NCBI GenBank assembly: GCA_027972325.1
Contig: JAPMOS010000014.1
Coordinates: 390,001 to 454,000, forward strand
Direction of reading: 5' to 3'
DNA: 64,000 bases
Source of the DNA: Paratrimastix pyriformis
Taxonomy: Eukaryota; Preaxostyla; Paratrimastigidae
Below, piece by piece: positions 37,701 to 48,405 of the stretch. Positions within the stretch are counted from its first letter, which is position 1; every line of letters begins with the position of its first letter. Below the pieces are notes generated by a model, which saw nothing but the letters and a program-made list of their open reading frames with translations, made no database searches and had not been told where the DNA came from. A program made the translations under genes and the position numbers.

Positions 37701-40700
37701 TCGCCGGCTCGCCCCGGCCGCTGAAGATCATCCCGGGCGACCTCTCGCCCGCCCACTCGGACGCGGGCTGGCCCCAGGCGGGGGCGGCCTCCACCCTGGT
37801 GGCCGGCTCGGCTGTGACGGTCCTTGTCACGGGCCGCGACCGGCTCGAGAATGAGGTCCCATGCACGGCCACCCTGGGGGCGGGCTACTTCGCGGGGCGC
37901 GCCAGCCCCGTCCAGGCGTGGCACCCGGCCGGCCAGGAGGGCTACGCCCAGCCGAGCATGGTGGCCGCCAACGGGACCTTCGCGGGGTGCCAGGGCACCC
38001 AGTACCTGGTCCACTTCGCCCCGATCAACGTCACCGGGTACTACCAGCTCGAGGCCACGGCCGCCGGGTCGCCCCTGCGCAACGCGCCCATGGACCACAA
38101 CCTCTGGGTGAAGCCGGGTCCGCCCGCCCATCCCACCCCCCTCACCGCGCCCGGAACCCCCACGGCCGCCATCGCGCTCATCCTCATCGACCTGCTGGCT
38201 GTCCTTCTGGGCGCTGGCAGACGCGGTGGTGGCCGCCCGGTCGACGCCCTTGTGGCCCGCGGAGCCCGTCCTGACCGCGGGCATGGAGACCGAGTTCACC
38301 ATCCTGGTGCGCGACGCCTACGACAACCTCGTCCGTCCCCGCCATGCCCCGCGCCACCGGGACCGCCCGTCCCCCCGGCTCATTTGGCCTGCATCCTGTG
38401 TGTGGGATGGGCCCTCACAGATCGGGTGCGCCTCAGCCCCCGTTGGCGGGTTCCACCTGACGATGGGCGGCGGCGCTACGACTGCCGTGGCCTGCAGCGG
38501 GAGCCTCTTCAAGGCCACCGCCCGCAGCACCCTGGCCGGGACCTACAGCTGGGCCCTGGAGGTGGACGGGGCCCCCGTGCAGGGCTCGCCCCTGGCCCCC
38601 GTTCGGGTGGTCCCGGCCGGGCTGCACCCGAGCCACTGCTCGGCCACCTGGCCCAGCAGCCCCGCCCTGACCAGCACCCTGACGGCCTCCCCGCAGGCGT
38701 ACCCGTTCGCCCTCCACGTGGCCGACCAGTACGACAACCCCATCGCCTGCACCCAGGCCCAGGCGGCCCTGCTGCAGGTCGACGCGTTCGACTCGCAGGG
38801 CCAGGAGGCCCCCAACGCCAACGGGCAGGTCAACTGCACGGCGGACGGGTCCTGGCAGGCCTGGCTGAAGGTGACCAAGGCCCAGGCGACCGGCTGGGGC
38901 CTCGTCGTCCGCACGGCCGCCGACGGGGTCAACATCACCGGCTCGCCCCACCCCCTGGCCGTTCTGCCAGGTCCGCCAACCCACCACTCCGTCCTGCCCT
39001 GCCCTGCCCTGCCCTGCCCTGCCCTGCCCTGCCCTGCCCTGCCCTGCCCTGCCCTGCCCTGCCCTGCCCTGCCCTGCCCTGCCCTGCCCTGCCCTGCCCT
39101 GCCCTGCCCTGCCCTGCCCTGCCCTGCCCTGCATTCCTCAGCTGCGTGCTCATCGCGGCACACTGTGTCTCGAGCAGCGGCCCTCACGGCCTCGCAGAGC
39201 TTCGTCGACTGGACGCCGGCCGGGGGGCTGCACTCGATGCCGGCCGGCGAGACGCTGACGGTGCCCTTCGAGGGGCGCGACCAGTTCGGCAACCCGGTGG
39301 CCTGCCAGCTGAACAGCACGGCCCGCTTCTTCGCGGCCCGCCTCGAGGGGAACGCCACCGACGGCCTCGGCTGCGGTAGCGCGCTGCCCACGGGGGCTGC
39401 TCTGGCCCCCCTGGCGGGCACAGTGCGGTGCGGCACCAAGGCAGGCAGCTACCTGGCGGACTTTGCGCCCCTGGTGACGGGCTGCTACCGAGTGCGGATC
39501 CTGGCGGCCGATCCCGAGGCCGACCTGGCCCACTCGCCCGCCGTCGCTCAGGTGGCCGTCCGCGGGGCGGCCCTGGCGGCCCTCCGCTCGTCGGTCAGCT
39601 GGCCGGGCGGCCCCACCGCCCCGGCCCCAACCCTGACGGCCGGCCAGGCGGCCACCTTCGCCCTCGTGCCCCGGGACGCCTACGGCAACCACATCGAGAG
39701 CCAGGGCTGCGACGACACCGCCTGGGCGGCCCAGTTCCAGGTGCGGGTCCTGCTGCCCGACGGGAGCGCCCCCGCCCTGGGGGTGGTCGCCGAGGCTGCC
39801 ATCAAGTGCCTGATCGACGCCGGCAGCCCGGCCGGACGGCTCGAGGGCACCCTGAACGTGACCCGCCAGGGCCGGTACCGGGTCGAGGTCACTTATGGCG
39901 GCCTTGTGGTGGCCGGGTCGCCCCTCGTCACGGACGAGATGGTCCCTGGTCCGACCCGCACTGCCCACCCTGCCCCGCCTTGCCACCCTCTCCGTTGCAC
40001 AACCAACTCATGGTTTTGGGATGCGCGCGTGTCATTCGAACTCGATTCGGGCGTCCCAGCGGCCCTCTCGGCGTCGCACACGTCGGTGCAGTGGCCCAAG
40101 GAGGCCCCCTCGACCTCGGCCCTGCTGAGCCTGGTGGCCTCCAACGCCCCGACCCTGATCGAGGCCCGGGCCTACGACCGCTTCATGAACATGGTCCCCT
40201 GCACGGACGCCCTGGCCGCCCGGATGCTCCTCGCGGTCGAGCCGCCGCCCCCCGGCGATCGCTGGGCCTGGGCCATCGGCTGCAACGCGGCCGGCACCTT
40301 CACGGCATCGCTGCAGTGCAACCTGACCCTCAACACATCCACCACCGTCGGCATCACATTCGACGGGGCGCCCCTGGCCGGCTCGCCACACTCTCTTGAA
40401 GTCACTGCCGGTCCGTCCCGCCCGAAGATGGAGATGGGATTTCGTGTTGATGATCACAGTGTTGTCGCCCCAGACTGAGCGAGAAGAAAGCGACACCCGG
40501 CTCCGAATCACATCCCTTTGCCACCCGGGTGGGGACCTCCTTCTGCTCATTCCTCGCATCGATGGGGCCCTCACCAGCATCCTTGCCAGCATCATCCTCA
40601 CCTCGCCCCATCCACCCGCGCCGCACCGTGCCCCATCGCCCTCCTGGCAGCCGACTTCTCGCTGGCCTACAGCCGGGCCGAGGTTCCGGCCCTGGGGTCG

Positions 40701-43700
40701 GCCATCCTGGCGGGCGACACGATCAGCTTCGAGGTGCACGCCCGCGACCAGTTCGGCAACTACATCCCCTGCGTGGCCCCCCGGGCGGCGACCGTCCTGA
40801 AGCCGTCCCTGGCGCCCGCCAACCACTCGGCCTCCATCGCCTCCGTCAGCGGGCTCGTCGGCTGCGGCAGCAGCCAGACCGTGACCCTGGGCGCGGCCGC
40901 CCTGTCGGTGCCCCAGCTGACCCTGACCCCGACCATCGTCGGCACGTACGTCCTCTCGGTCCCCACCGGGACGGGCGGCCTGCTGCCCCTGACCCAGTCC
41001 GGGGCCACCGAGATCCAGGTCAAGGTGCACTCAGGTCCGCCGGTGCGCCCCCCCCCACCGCAGCCACCCTCCGCCCAGCACAGCGGCACACGAGGCTGAC
41101 ATTTTCGGGTTTCGCTCACCAACCGCTGCCCTTCTGTGCCCCGCCGCTCGGCCAGCCGCCATCCGGATCGACGGGCTGGTGGCCGACTGGCCCGCCGAGG
41201 CGATCGCCACCCAGACCGGATTCGAGTTCCTCATCACGGGCGCCGACCGGTCCGCCGCCCCGCCGCCACCCCCCCGCCATCCCCCAAGCGGCCCCTTCGA
41301 AACGCCGACTGACTCCGCTGGATGGCGATGTGGATGGTGATCTGGATGGTGATCTGGATGGTGGCATTTGGTGATGCGATGGCGATGTGGGCGGCAGGTA
41401 CCGGAACCCGGTGCCCTGCAACGAGACGGCCCTGTCGCTCTTCGCGGTCTCCATCGCGCGGGCCGCCAACGACAGCGTCCCGGTCTCGGTGGGCCAGCTC
41501 AGCTGCCAGGGGCCCGCCATCCGGGCCGTGGTGCCCGTCACCCAGGCCGCCGCGTACATGCTCAGGGTCTCGTACAACGGCGAGGCCCTGCGCGGCTCCC
41601 CCCGCACGCTCACCATCAAGGCCGGTCCGTCGCGCACGCCCCGCCGCTTCTCCCCGATGCTCACCTGCCTCGGCCCGGCCGCCCCCACAGGTTCGGTGGA
41701 GCCGCAGAACTCGACGGTCCATGTGCCCTCGGCCCCGGGCAAGACCATGCCCGCCTTCGCGGCCGGCTCGGCGGGGTCCTTCACGATGAGCCTCCTGGAC
41801 GCCTTCGGCAACGCGGTCACGTGCTCCCCCGAGACGCTGCCCGCCTTCCGGGTGGACCTCATCGGCCCCACAACGGTCGGTCACCGCGCCCTCTGTTCCT
41901 GCTTCTACATGATGCTCCTCTTGCTGCTCCCCTATGGCTGATCATCGGGTCGCCGCGGGCCTTCCCCTCCGTTGGGAGCAGGTGCACGGGACGGTCAACT
42001 GCACCGCGTCGGGCCAGTTCCAGGGCCTCTTCCGGGCCACCCGGACGGGCCGGTACCGGCTCAACGTCACCTACGACGGCCAGCCCATCGGCGCCCCCGC
42101 TGAGGCCGCCGCTGCCGTCGCCCTCGCCATCCAGCCCGGTCCGCCACCCCCCACGCCCCACGCACCCACAGGCGAGGCCGTTGTCGTCGCGGCCCGCGTC
42201 TCTTCATCATGACGCTCATCGGCCCTCCGTTTTGCTGCCTCCCGGCGGTTGGGCAGGCGACGTGGCCCCCCAGAAGTGCGGGGTGGCCTTCGACGGGTGC
42301 GCCTTCAACGGGACGGGCGGCCTGGCCTTGGACACGACCCAGCGGCAGGTGGTGGCCCTGCTGGACCTGGTCGACGACTACGCTAACCCCATCGAGTGCT
42401 CCGACGACCAGCTCCAGTGTCCGCCCCCACCCCCCCACCCCCCCCCCCCTCCCAGCCCCGCATCGATCCCGTCCCCACCTCGCACCCGCCCGTTTGCGGG
42501 TTCTGACTGGCGTTGTCTTCGGATTGACGTTGCTGCTGCCTGTGCCGGCCGCCCCGAGCAGCGTGGAGGTTCTGCGCGGAGGCCATCAACCAGACCGCCG
42601 CCGCCAACGGGGCGTCACTGCTCAACTGCGGCACCTTCAGCTGCGTCAACGCCACCGCCGCCGCCGGGGCCAACAACGCCGCCCGCGCCCCCGGGCAGCT
42701 GCTGGGCACGCTGGTCATGCCGGCCCTGGGGGTCCCCCAGTACCGGGTCTCCCTGCAGCACTGGGGCCTCGATGTGGCCGGGTCGCCCTTCCCCATGACC
42801 GTCCAGCAGCGTCCGTCTCCTGCCTGCCTCGGCCACCCAACCCCACCCCACCCCACCCCACCCCCCACCCGACCGATGACCGAGCCCATCTGACTGGGTA
42901 TTCGGATGGCCGGTGCAGCGGCGACGCCCCTGTCGCAGGGCGCGGTGACTGCCATCTCGGTGAGCACCAGCCTGGTCTTCCTGGCCGGGGTCGGCACGGG
43001 GCTCCTCGTCTACGGCCTCCGCCGCCGCCGCAACAGCAAGATGTACAAGCAGCAGGGCTCGGTCAAGGTCGCCCAGCCCGCCCAGCCCGCCCAGCCCAGC
43101 CCAGCCCAGCCCGCACCGAATCGAGCAGCTCCCGTCTCCCCCCAAACATACCGCCACCCCGCGTCATCCCCTCTGCCCCCGCCGCCTCGTCCCACTCTTC
43201 TCTTCCCCCCTCCCCCAGAGCTCGCTTGTGCATCTGAATCCCTTGACGGCCTTGCAGCGGCCCCTGCCCGAGCGCATCCCCGACGCATCCTGGGTCCGTC
43301 CCCCCACCAGCCCGCCCACATCTTCCCCAAGGCACCAACAGGCCCTGGCTTCTGCCGCCTGCTTTGCCACCCCTGCCGTTGCCTCATCGGCCTGGCCGTT
43401 CCCCTTCCGTCCGTGCAGGTGATCGACTGGAAGGAGCTGCAGATCGTGTCGGTCATCGGGAGCGGCAGCTTCGCCGAGGTGTACAAGGCCCAGTGGCGCG
43501 GCACCCTGGTGGCCGTCAAGAAGCTGCTCCACGTGGCCTCCATCGCCCCGGCCGCCCAGCCCCCGGCCGCCCCTTCGCGCTCCACCCCGGCCACCCCCGG
43601 CCGGACCGAGATCCAGATGCGGCCCCTCGGCCAGGCCCCCGCGCCCGGGGCCACCCAGACGGCCATGTCGCCGCCCGCCCTGAGCGCCGCCCCGGCCCCG

Positions 43701-45911
43701 GCCCCCGAGCCGCCCAAGAAGCAGGGGCCCCTGGACTACTTCCAGGACGAGATCGACGTCCGCCCCGCCCCACCGCCCAGCGCCCACACAAAATGCTCCA
43801 TCCCCCGCCACTGCCCCTGCCCTGCCCCTGCCCCTGCCCCTGCCCTGCCCCTGCCCCTGCCCCCGCCCCCGCCCCGCCCCGCCCCCGCCCCCGCCCCGCC
43901 CCGCCTCATCGCGTTGTGTTCGCCGGTGGGTGTGCTGTGCTGTGCTGTGCTGGTTGGCTGGGGGGCGGGGCAGGTCATGTCCAAGCTGCGCCACCCGAAC
44001 GTGGTGCAGTTCATCGGGGCCAGCCTCGAGCCGCCCTTCCTCGTCCTCCAGTTCATGCCCCGGGGCACCCTGCAGGCCGTCCGTCCCCCCATTCGCCCAT
44101 CCGTGCCTTGCTTCGTCTCCGTCTCCCCGTCGGCCCATCCCATCCATCGCTGTTTCATCGCGCTCACCCCACCCCGTTGCCTCGTCCGCCCCTCCCCGCC
44201 CCGGCCGCAGATCCTGGCGGACCCTGCCATCAAGCTGCCCTGGAACGTCGTTAAGCAGTTCGCCGTGGGCGCCGCCCGCGGCATCCTCTATCTGCACAGC
44301 TTCCAGCCCCCCATCATCCACAGGTCCCGCTCGGCCCCTCCTTGCCCCCTTGCCCCCTTGCTCCCCCTGATCCCCTGACCCCCTGGTCCTCTTGATTCCG
44401 GTTGGCTCATGCGATCTGGGGGGGGCGGCGGCACCCATCCCACCGGGCGAGCGCAGAGATCTGAAGTCGGCCAACCTGCTGGTGGACCTCGACTGGACCA
44501 TCAAGGTCGCCGACTTCGGATTGGTCCGCCCGCCCGCTCGCCCAGGCACGCACACCCGCTCACACGCACCGCCCCATCGCCCCATCGCCCCTTGCCACCT
44601 CGTCCCGCGGCTTCTCATTTGATCATCTGCTCCTCCTCCTCCTCCTCCGCTCCTCCTCCGCTCCTCCTCCGCTCCTCTACCTCTCGCTCGTTCTCAGGCC
44701 CGGGTGGTCAACACGATGAAAACTATGACCAAGTCTGCCCGCCGGCCGCCACTCCCTGCCGCCCCGCCGCCCCTCCTCCGGCCCCCCACCCGCCTCACTG
44801 CCGTGTTTCGCTTTGTGCATCGCGCGCCTCTTCTGTGGCAGCGCGGGCACGCCCGCCTGGACTGCCCCTGAGGTGATGTCGGCTATGCGGTACACGGAGA
44901 AGGCAGACGTCTACTCGTTTGCCATCATCATGTGGTCCGCATCTCCTCCCGCCCGTACCCCCCCCGTCGCGGCCCCGGAGCACATCGCACCAGACTTGAC
45001 CCGTGCACCGGAGATCCCACCCACGTCATGACTCTGACAGCAGCAGCGAGACCCCGATTTGCGTGTGTTCTGCCGGGGCAAGACATTCATTGCACAGCCA
45101 GTTGGATGGAATCCATGTGGGATGCGCGTCCTCACGCCCTCTCTTGGTGATCACACACGCACCTCTCTTGGTGATCCCGCATGCACCTCTCTTGGTGATC
45201 ACACACGCACCTCTCTTGGTGATCCCGCATGCACCTCTCTTGGTGATCACACACGCACCTCTCTTGGTGATCCCGCATGCACCTCTCTTGGTGATCACAC
45301 ACGCACCTCTCTTGGTGATCCCGCATGCACCTCTCTTGGTGATCACACACGCACCTCTCTTGGTGATCCCGCATGCACCTCTCTTGGTGATCACACACGC
45401 ACCTCTCTTGGTGATCCCGCATGCACCTCTCTTGGTGATCACACACGCACCTCTCTTGGTGACCTCACACGCACCTCTCTTGGTGACCTCACACGCACCT
45501 CTCTTGGTGATCACACACGCACCGCACCCGGGCACGGGTGGTCTGGCAGGGAGATGATGACCCGTCAATTACCCTTTGAGGACCAGAACCCGATGCTAAT
45601 TCCCATCCGGGTGCTGACCAAAGGAGAGCGGCCCCCCATCCCGGCCAACCCTGCTGTCCCCGTGCCATCGGGGTATGTCAGCCTGATGACGGAATGCTGG
45701 GCGGTCCGTCCTCTTCCCCTCCCCGACCCGCCTTTCGCGCCCCGCATGCAGACGCTCCGATGGCGCGTGCCGCCTGGTTGGAGGGTGGCACCGCCTTGCT
45801 CACCTTGGGTCTCTCTGTTTTGTGGGCATCCTCCCGGGGCCGCCACAGACCGAGCCCGAGCGGCGGCCTTCGATGGAGAAGGTCCTGGCCCGCCTCGAGA
45901 AGCTCAAGTAG
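31753..45911 (+). CDS. Receptor-like kinase: PA14-like domain, ~21 filamin-type repeats, TM, TKL-type kinase (plus copy)
   Basis: This is the inverted paralogue of the minus-strand gene. Exon 1 (31753-31929) starts MAQRPQFSPLIYLFFVCVV, a signal peptide; a 47 nt intron joins in frame to an exon with a second hydrophobic stretch (ISLALAFAFLATVPAAVSA, about 32170-32230). The PA14-like domain is at 32265-32730. Filamin-type repeats run from 32790 to 42805, marked by RDxxGNxxxC and TYxxxVxYxGxxIAGSP. A transmembrane helix (STSLVFLAGVGTGLLVYGL) with RRRRNSK follows near 42965-43030. The kinase (43420-45911) has GSGSFAEVYKAQW, VAVKK, FQDEI, then HPNVVQFIGASLEPP, HRDLKSANLLVD, DFGLVR, GTPAWTAPEV and LPFEDQNPM, and stops at TAG 45909. 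All catalytic motifs are intact. Repeats 14-17 match the minus gene one for one. Signalling from a surface ligand to cytosolic Ser/Thr targets is inferred. It could also be two genes if the signal exon belongs elsewhere. Confidence 0.85.
38992..39132 (+). repeat. (CCCTG)n pentanucleotide satellite, ~28 copies
   Basis: Perfect CCCTG array occupying the intron between filamin-type repeats 14 and 15 of the plus-strand receptor kinase. The donor GTCCGCC lies immediately before it. Confidence 0.95.
45142..45523 (+). repeat. 23-bp minisatellite, 16 copies of two alternating variants
   Basis: Unit TCTTGGTGATCACACACGCA plus three bases alternates with a variant in which ACACACGC is replaced by CCGCATGC, giving a 46 bp higher-order unit; the last copies carry ACCTC. 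It lies in the plus receptor kinase intron between the YSFAIIMW and MMTRQLPFEDQ exons. Units abut without unique spacers, so it is not a CRISPR. Confidence 0.95.
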
Positions 45912-45993
45912 CCCCACTGGGCCCTTGAACTTTCCTTTCCGGTCCTCCCAGCCCCCCCGAACTTTTCCTCTCGTTTCGTTTTGTGCCTTGTGT

Positions 45994-46028
<35 letters not shown>

Positions 46029-46413
46029 AAAATAAGAATCATCATAGGTGCGTGTGAATGGACCATCTCCATTCCACTTTTCTTCCTCCCCTTCCTTGGA
46101 CAGCTTATTTTTTTTGTTGTGCGGGCGTCGTGCCTTTTGGGATCCCCCCCTGTGTCCTTTGTGCATGCTCATTGATTGACATGCCCCTCCTCCCTGCGGT
46201 TTGTTTTCGCCTGAGAAAAAAGGAGGAAGTGGACTTCATCCAACATCACAAGAACACCTGACGACCTGTTCTCAGTGCGGGCTCACCGCTCGACGCGGCT
46301 GCCACGGACACAAACAACGGGGTCAGTCAGGAATGAAGAAAGACAGCTGCCCCAACCCAAGGCCACACGATAAAATAAGCACAACCACGCTGTATTGCTT
46401 TACCGTCCGTCCA
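45912..46413. other. Convergent intergenic region with poly-C tract (45996-46026)
   Basis: This region follows the stop of the plus receptor kinase and precedes the stop of the minus membrane-protein gene. A run of about 30 C at 45996-46026 lies in the probable 3' untranslated region or just beyond it. No gene is seen. Confidence 0.5.
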
Positions 46414-47085
46414 TTAACGGGAGTACGTCGTGGTTGAGGGCCGGTCAATCCCTGCCCCCGCCTGCGTGCTGGGCGCCTCCTTAAAGGGCTGGCCGCCCAC
46501 CATAGTCGGGTGTTGTTGCTGCATGCCCGTTCCCATCCGCATCGAATCCAGCTGTTCTTTCTGGGATGGGAATCAAAGATTTGTCTGCTTGAGCAGATTG
46601 AGCCAACAAACCTCCGTGCGCTGCTGCATTCCGAGTTCCGCAATTGACAGAACAAGCCCCAACAGGAAGAGCCCCAGGGCAATACCGAAGATAACTTCAC
46701 TTGCAATGATAGCCCCCGACACGAGCAAGATGTACGTGAGCAATTGGAGGAGCAACGATGAAAATGTCATCGCGATGACAGCTCGCGCCAAGTTGAGCCG
46801 GTTGGCAGCCCGCTTAGTGGCTTCGAAGACGCCCGCCGAGGGGTTGCTATGAAGTGTGAGAGTTGAAGAGGGTCAGCATTCAGATTCAGACCGCTGATAT
46901 TCGCCGCCGTACTTCCGGTAGAGGTCCGTTAGATGAGAAAAGCGGTGGAAGTATCCCAACGAAAGCAGCGTGTTGGGAATCATCGTCACTGCATTAGTGA
47001 TCTGTCGGAAGATCGTTATTATATGAAAGGTTCCTGCCTGAAGTTGCGACCAGACCAAGGTCAGGCCACGTGCGCCGAGAGACAT
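46414..47085 (-). CDS. Small multi-pass membrane protein, family unknown
   Basis: Three exons (46892-47085, 46612-46846, 46414-46560) give 191 residues. The N-terminal part is amphipathic (SQLQAGTFHIITIFRQITNA). Two strong adjacent transmembrane helices follow, LLLQLLTYILLVSGAIIASE and IFGIALGLFLLGLVLSIAEL, forming a hairpin. The tail is Gln/Met-rich and hydrophilic (MGTGMQQQHPTMVGG) and ends YSR. Introns are 45 nt (donor GTCTGA) and 51 nt (donor GTTTGT); the joined frame stays open and coherent, which supports the model. I do not recognise the family. A position in the endomembrane system is inferred from the hairpin only. It is divergent from the glyoxalase II gene with 143 bp between the two ATGs. 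Confidence 0.7.
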
Positions 47086-47228
47086 TGATATTCGGGTTCG
47101 GGTTCGCGATGATGGCTGCTCCTTGCTTTGTCCTTTTTCCGGCCTTATGGTCTCCGTTGCCCTCGGGAAGTCCCACGCTACCCAACGTTCTCAGCTCTTC
47201 TCACTTCTGAAAAGCACGAAACAGAACG
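47086..47228. promoter_or_regulatory. Divergent promoter, membrane protein / glyoxalase II
   Basis: A 143 bp gap of moderate G+C between two head-to-head ATGs must carry both promoters. No named element was recognised. Confidence 0.4.
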
Positions 47229-48038
47229 ATGACGTCGCCCAACGTCCCAGTTGAAACGGAACCGGGCTTGCAACTTCTCGCCTTGCCGGCACTGAGCGAT
47301 AACATCATTTGGATGCTGCATGATGGTACACATGCTCTCGTCGTTGACCCAGGTGAGTCCGCCCCAGTTGCGCAAATCATCCGCGAAAAAAATCTTCACC
47401 TGACTGGAGTTCTCATCACGCATCACCATTTCGATCATGTTGACGGCCTGCGGGAGTTGCAGCCATTATTGGAGGGGCCTGTTTGGGGACCCAACGAAGC
47501 GCTGCCAATTCCAGCTCAAGCTTGTTCCGATGGTCAAGTGGTTCGGTGGGCCGGGACGTCTTTCGCTGTCATTGATGTTCCTGGACATACCTTGGGTCAT
47601 GTGGCTTTTATACAACAGGAGGTTCCGGCCCCGCTGTTGTTTTGTGGTGACACTCTGTTCTCTGTTGGATGCGGAAAGGTTTTCGAGGGGACTCCTGCCC
47701 AGATGTTCGCCAGCCTCGAACGGTTGGCCGCCTTGCCGGACTCCACCCGGGTTTGCTGTGCGCACGAGTACACCTTGAACAATTTGCGGTGGGCGCGGAC
47801 CGTCGAACCCCACAACGAGGCTTCTGCCCACCACGAGGCATGGTGCCGGACTCAACGCGACCAGCACCTCTACACACTCCCTTCGACCCTGGCATTGGAG
47901 CGGCGGATCAACCCCTTCTTGCGTTGCTCCCAGCCCGATGTCGTTGCCGCAGCGCAACAACACGCGCCAGGGCTGGATGGTCACGACAAGGTGGCAGTGT
48001 TCAGCTGCCTGAGGAAGTGGAAGAACGAGTTTCGGTGA
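47229..48038 (+). CDS. gloB: Hydroxyacylglutathione hydrolase (glyoxalase II), bacterial GloB type
   Basis: The enzyme hydrolyses S-lactoylglutathione to D-lactate and glutathione, the second step of methylglyoxal detoxification. The 269-residue product is a metallo-beta-lactamase-fold protein. It has the metal motif THHHFDH near residue 62, the second-metal histidine in PGHTLGH, the bridging aspartate region LFCGDTLFSVGCGKVFEGTP, CCAHEYTLNN with the third metal histidine, and a C-terminal RRINPFLR block with the substrate-binding arginine/lysine region. Length and motif wording (LPALSDNIIWML near the start, FEGTPAQMF) are closer to proteobacterial GloB than to animal or plant enzymes, as far as I can judge from memory. 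It is the only complete multi-hundred-residue gene here without an intron, and its G+C content is lower than its neighbours. Transfer from a bacterium is therefore plausible but needs a tree. Confidence 0.95.
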   Translation: MTSPNVPVETEPGLQLLALPALSDNIIWMLHDGTHALVVDPGESAPVAQIIREKNLHLTGVLITHHHFDHVDGLRELQPLLEGPVWGPNEALPIPAQACSDGQVVRWAGTSFAVIDVPGHTLGHVAFIQQEVPAPLLFCGDTLFSVGCGKVFEGTPAQMFASLERLAALPDSTRVCCAHEYTLNNLRWARTVEPHNEASAHHEAWCRTQRDQHLYTLPSTLALERRINPFLRCSQPDVVAAAQQHAPGLDGHDKVAVFSCLRKWKNEFR

Positions 48039-48405
48039 TGGACCAAGAAAGACAATAATCTTTGTATCCCTCCCCTTCCCTTACATCCCTGAACAACAAG
48101 GACACACGGGAGACTGTCCTTTGTGCAGGCAAGTCGCGGTCCCGCGGTTGTCGCTTTGTGGCGACCCACTCGCGGGTGCGGAAGGTTTCGTGGTGCGACT
48201 CGCACCTCTTCATCGACCGGCATTGGAGTGGCGGACCTTACCACACACTCAGCAAGGCGAGAGTTCTCGTGAAGAATGGAAATCATCTCTGTATACCGCA
48301 CCCCCGACCCGACCGGGGAAGCCCAAGAGAAGGGAAACACAAACCATCGTCGCAAAAAAATACGCGGCTGCTGCTGCCCGAACTGGTGGGGTCCCACCCA
48401 CCCCA
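48039..48405. other. 3' region of glyoxalase II with a possible decayed gloB 3' fragment
   Basis: No gene is called. At about 48205-48240 the sequence (CACCTCTTCATCGACCGG, then CATTGGAGTGGCGGA) resembles the gloB coding stretch at 47870-47910 (CACCTCTACACACTCCC, then CATTGGAGCGGCGGA). This suggests a degraded partial duplication of the gene's 3' end. Confidence 0.35.

Noticed and set aside
45142-45523. Regular 23-bp repeats that could suggest a CRISPR array
   Set aside because: Units abut directly with no unique spacers, lie in an intron of a eukaryotic kinase gene, and no cas genes are present.
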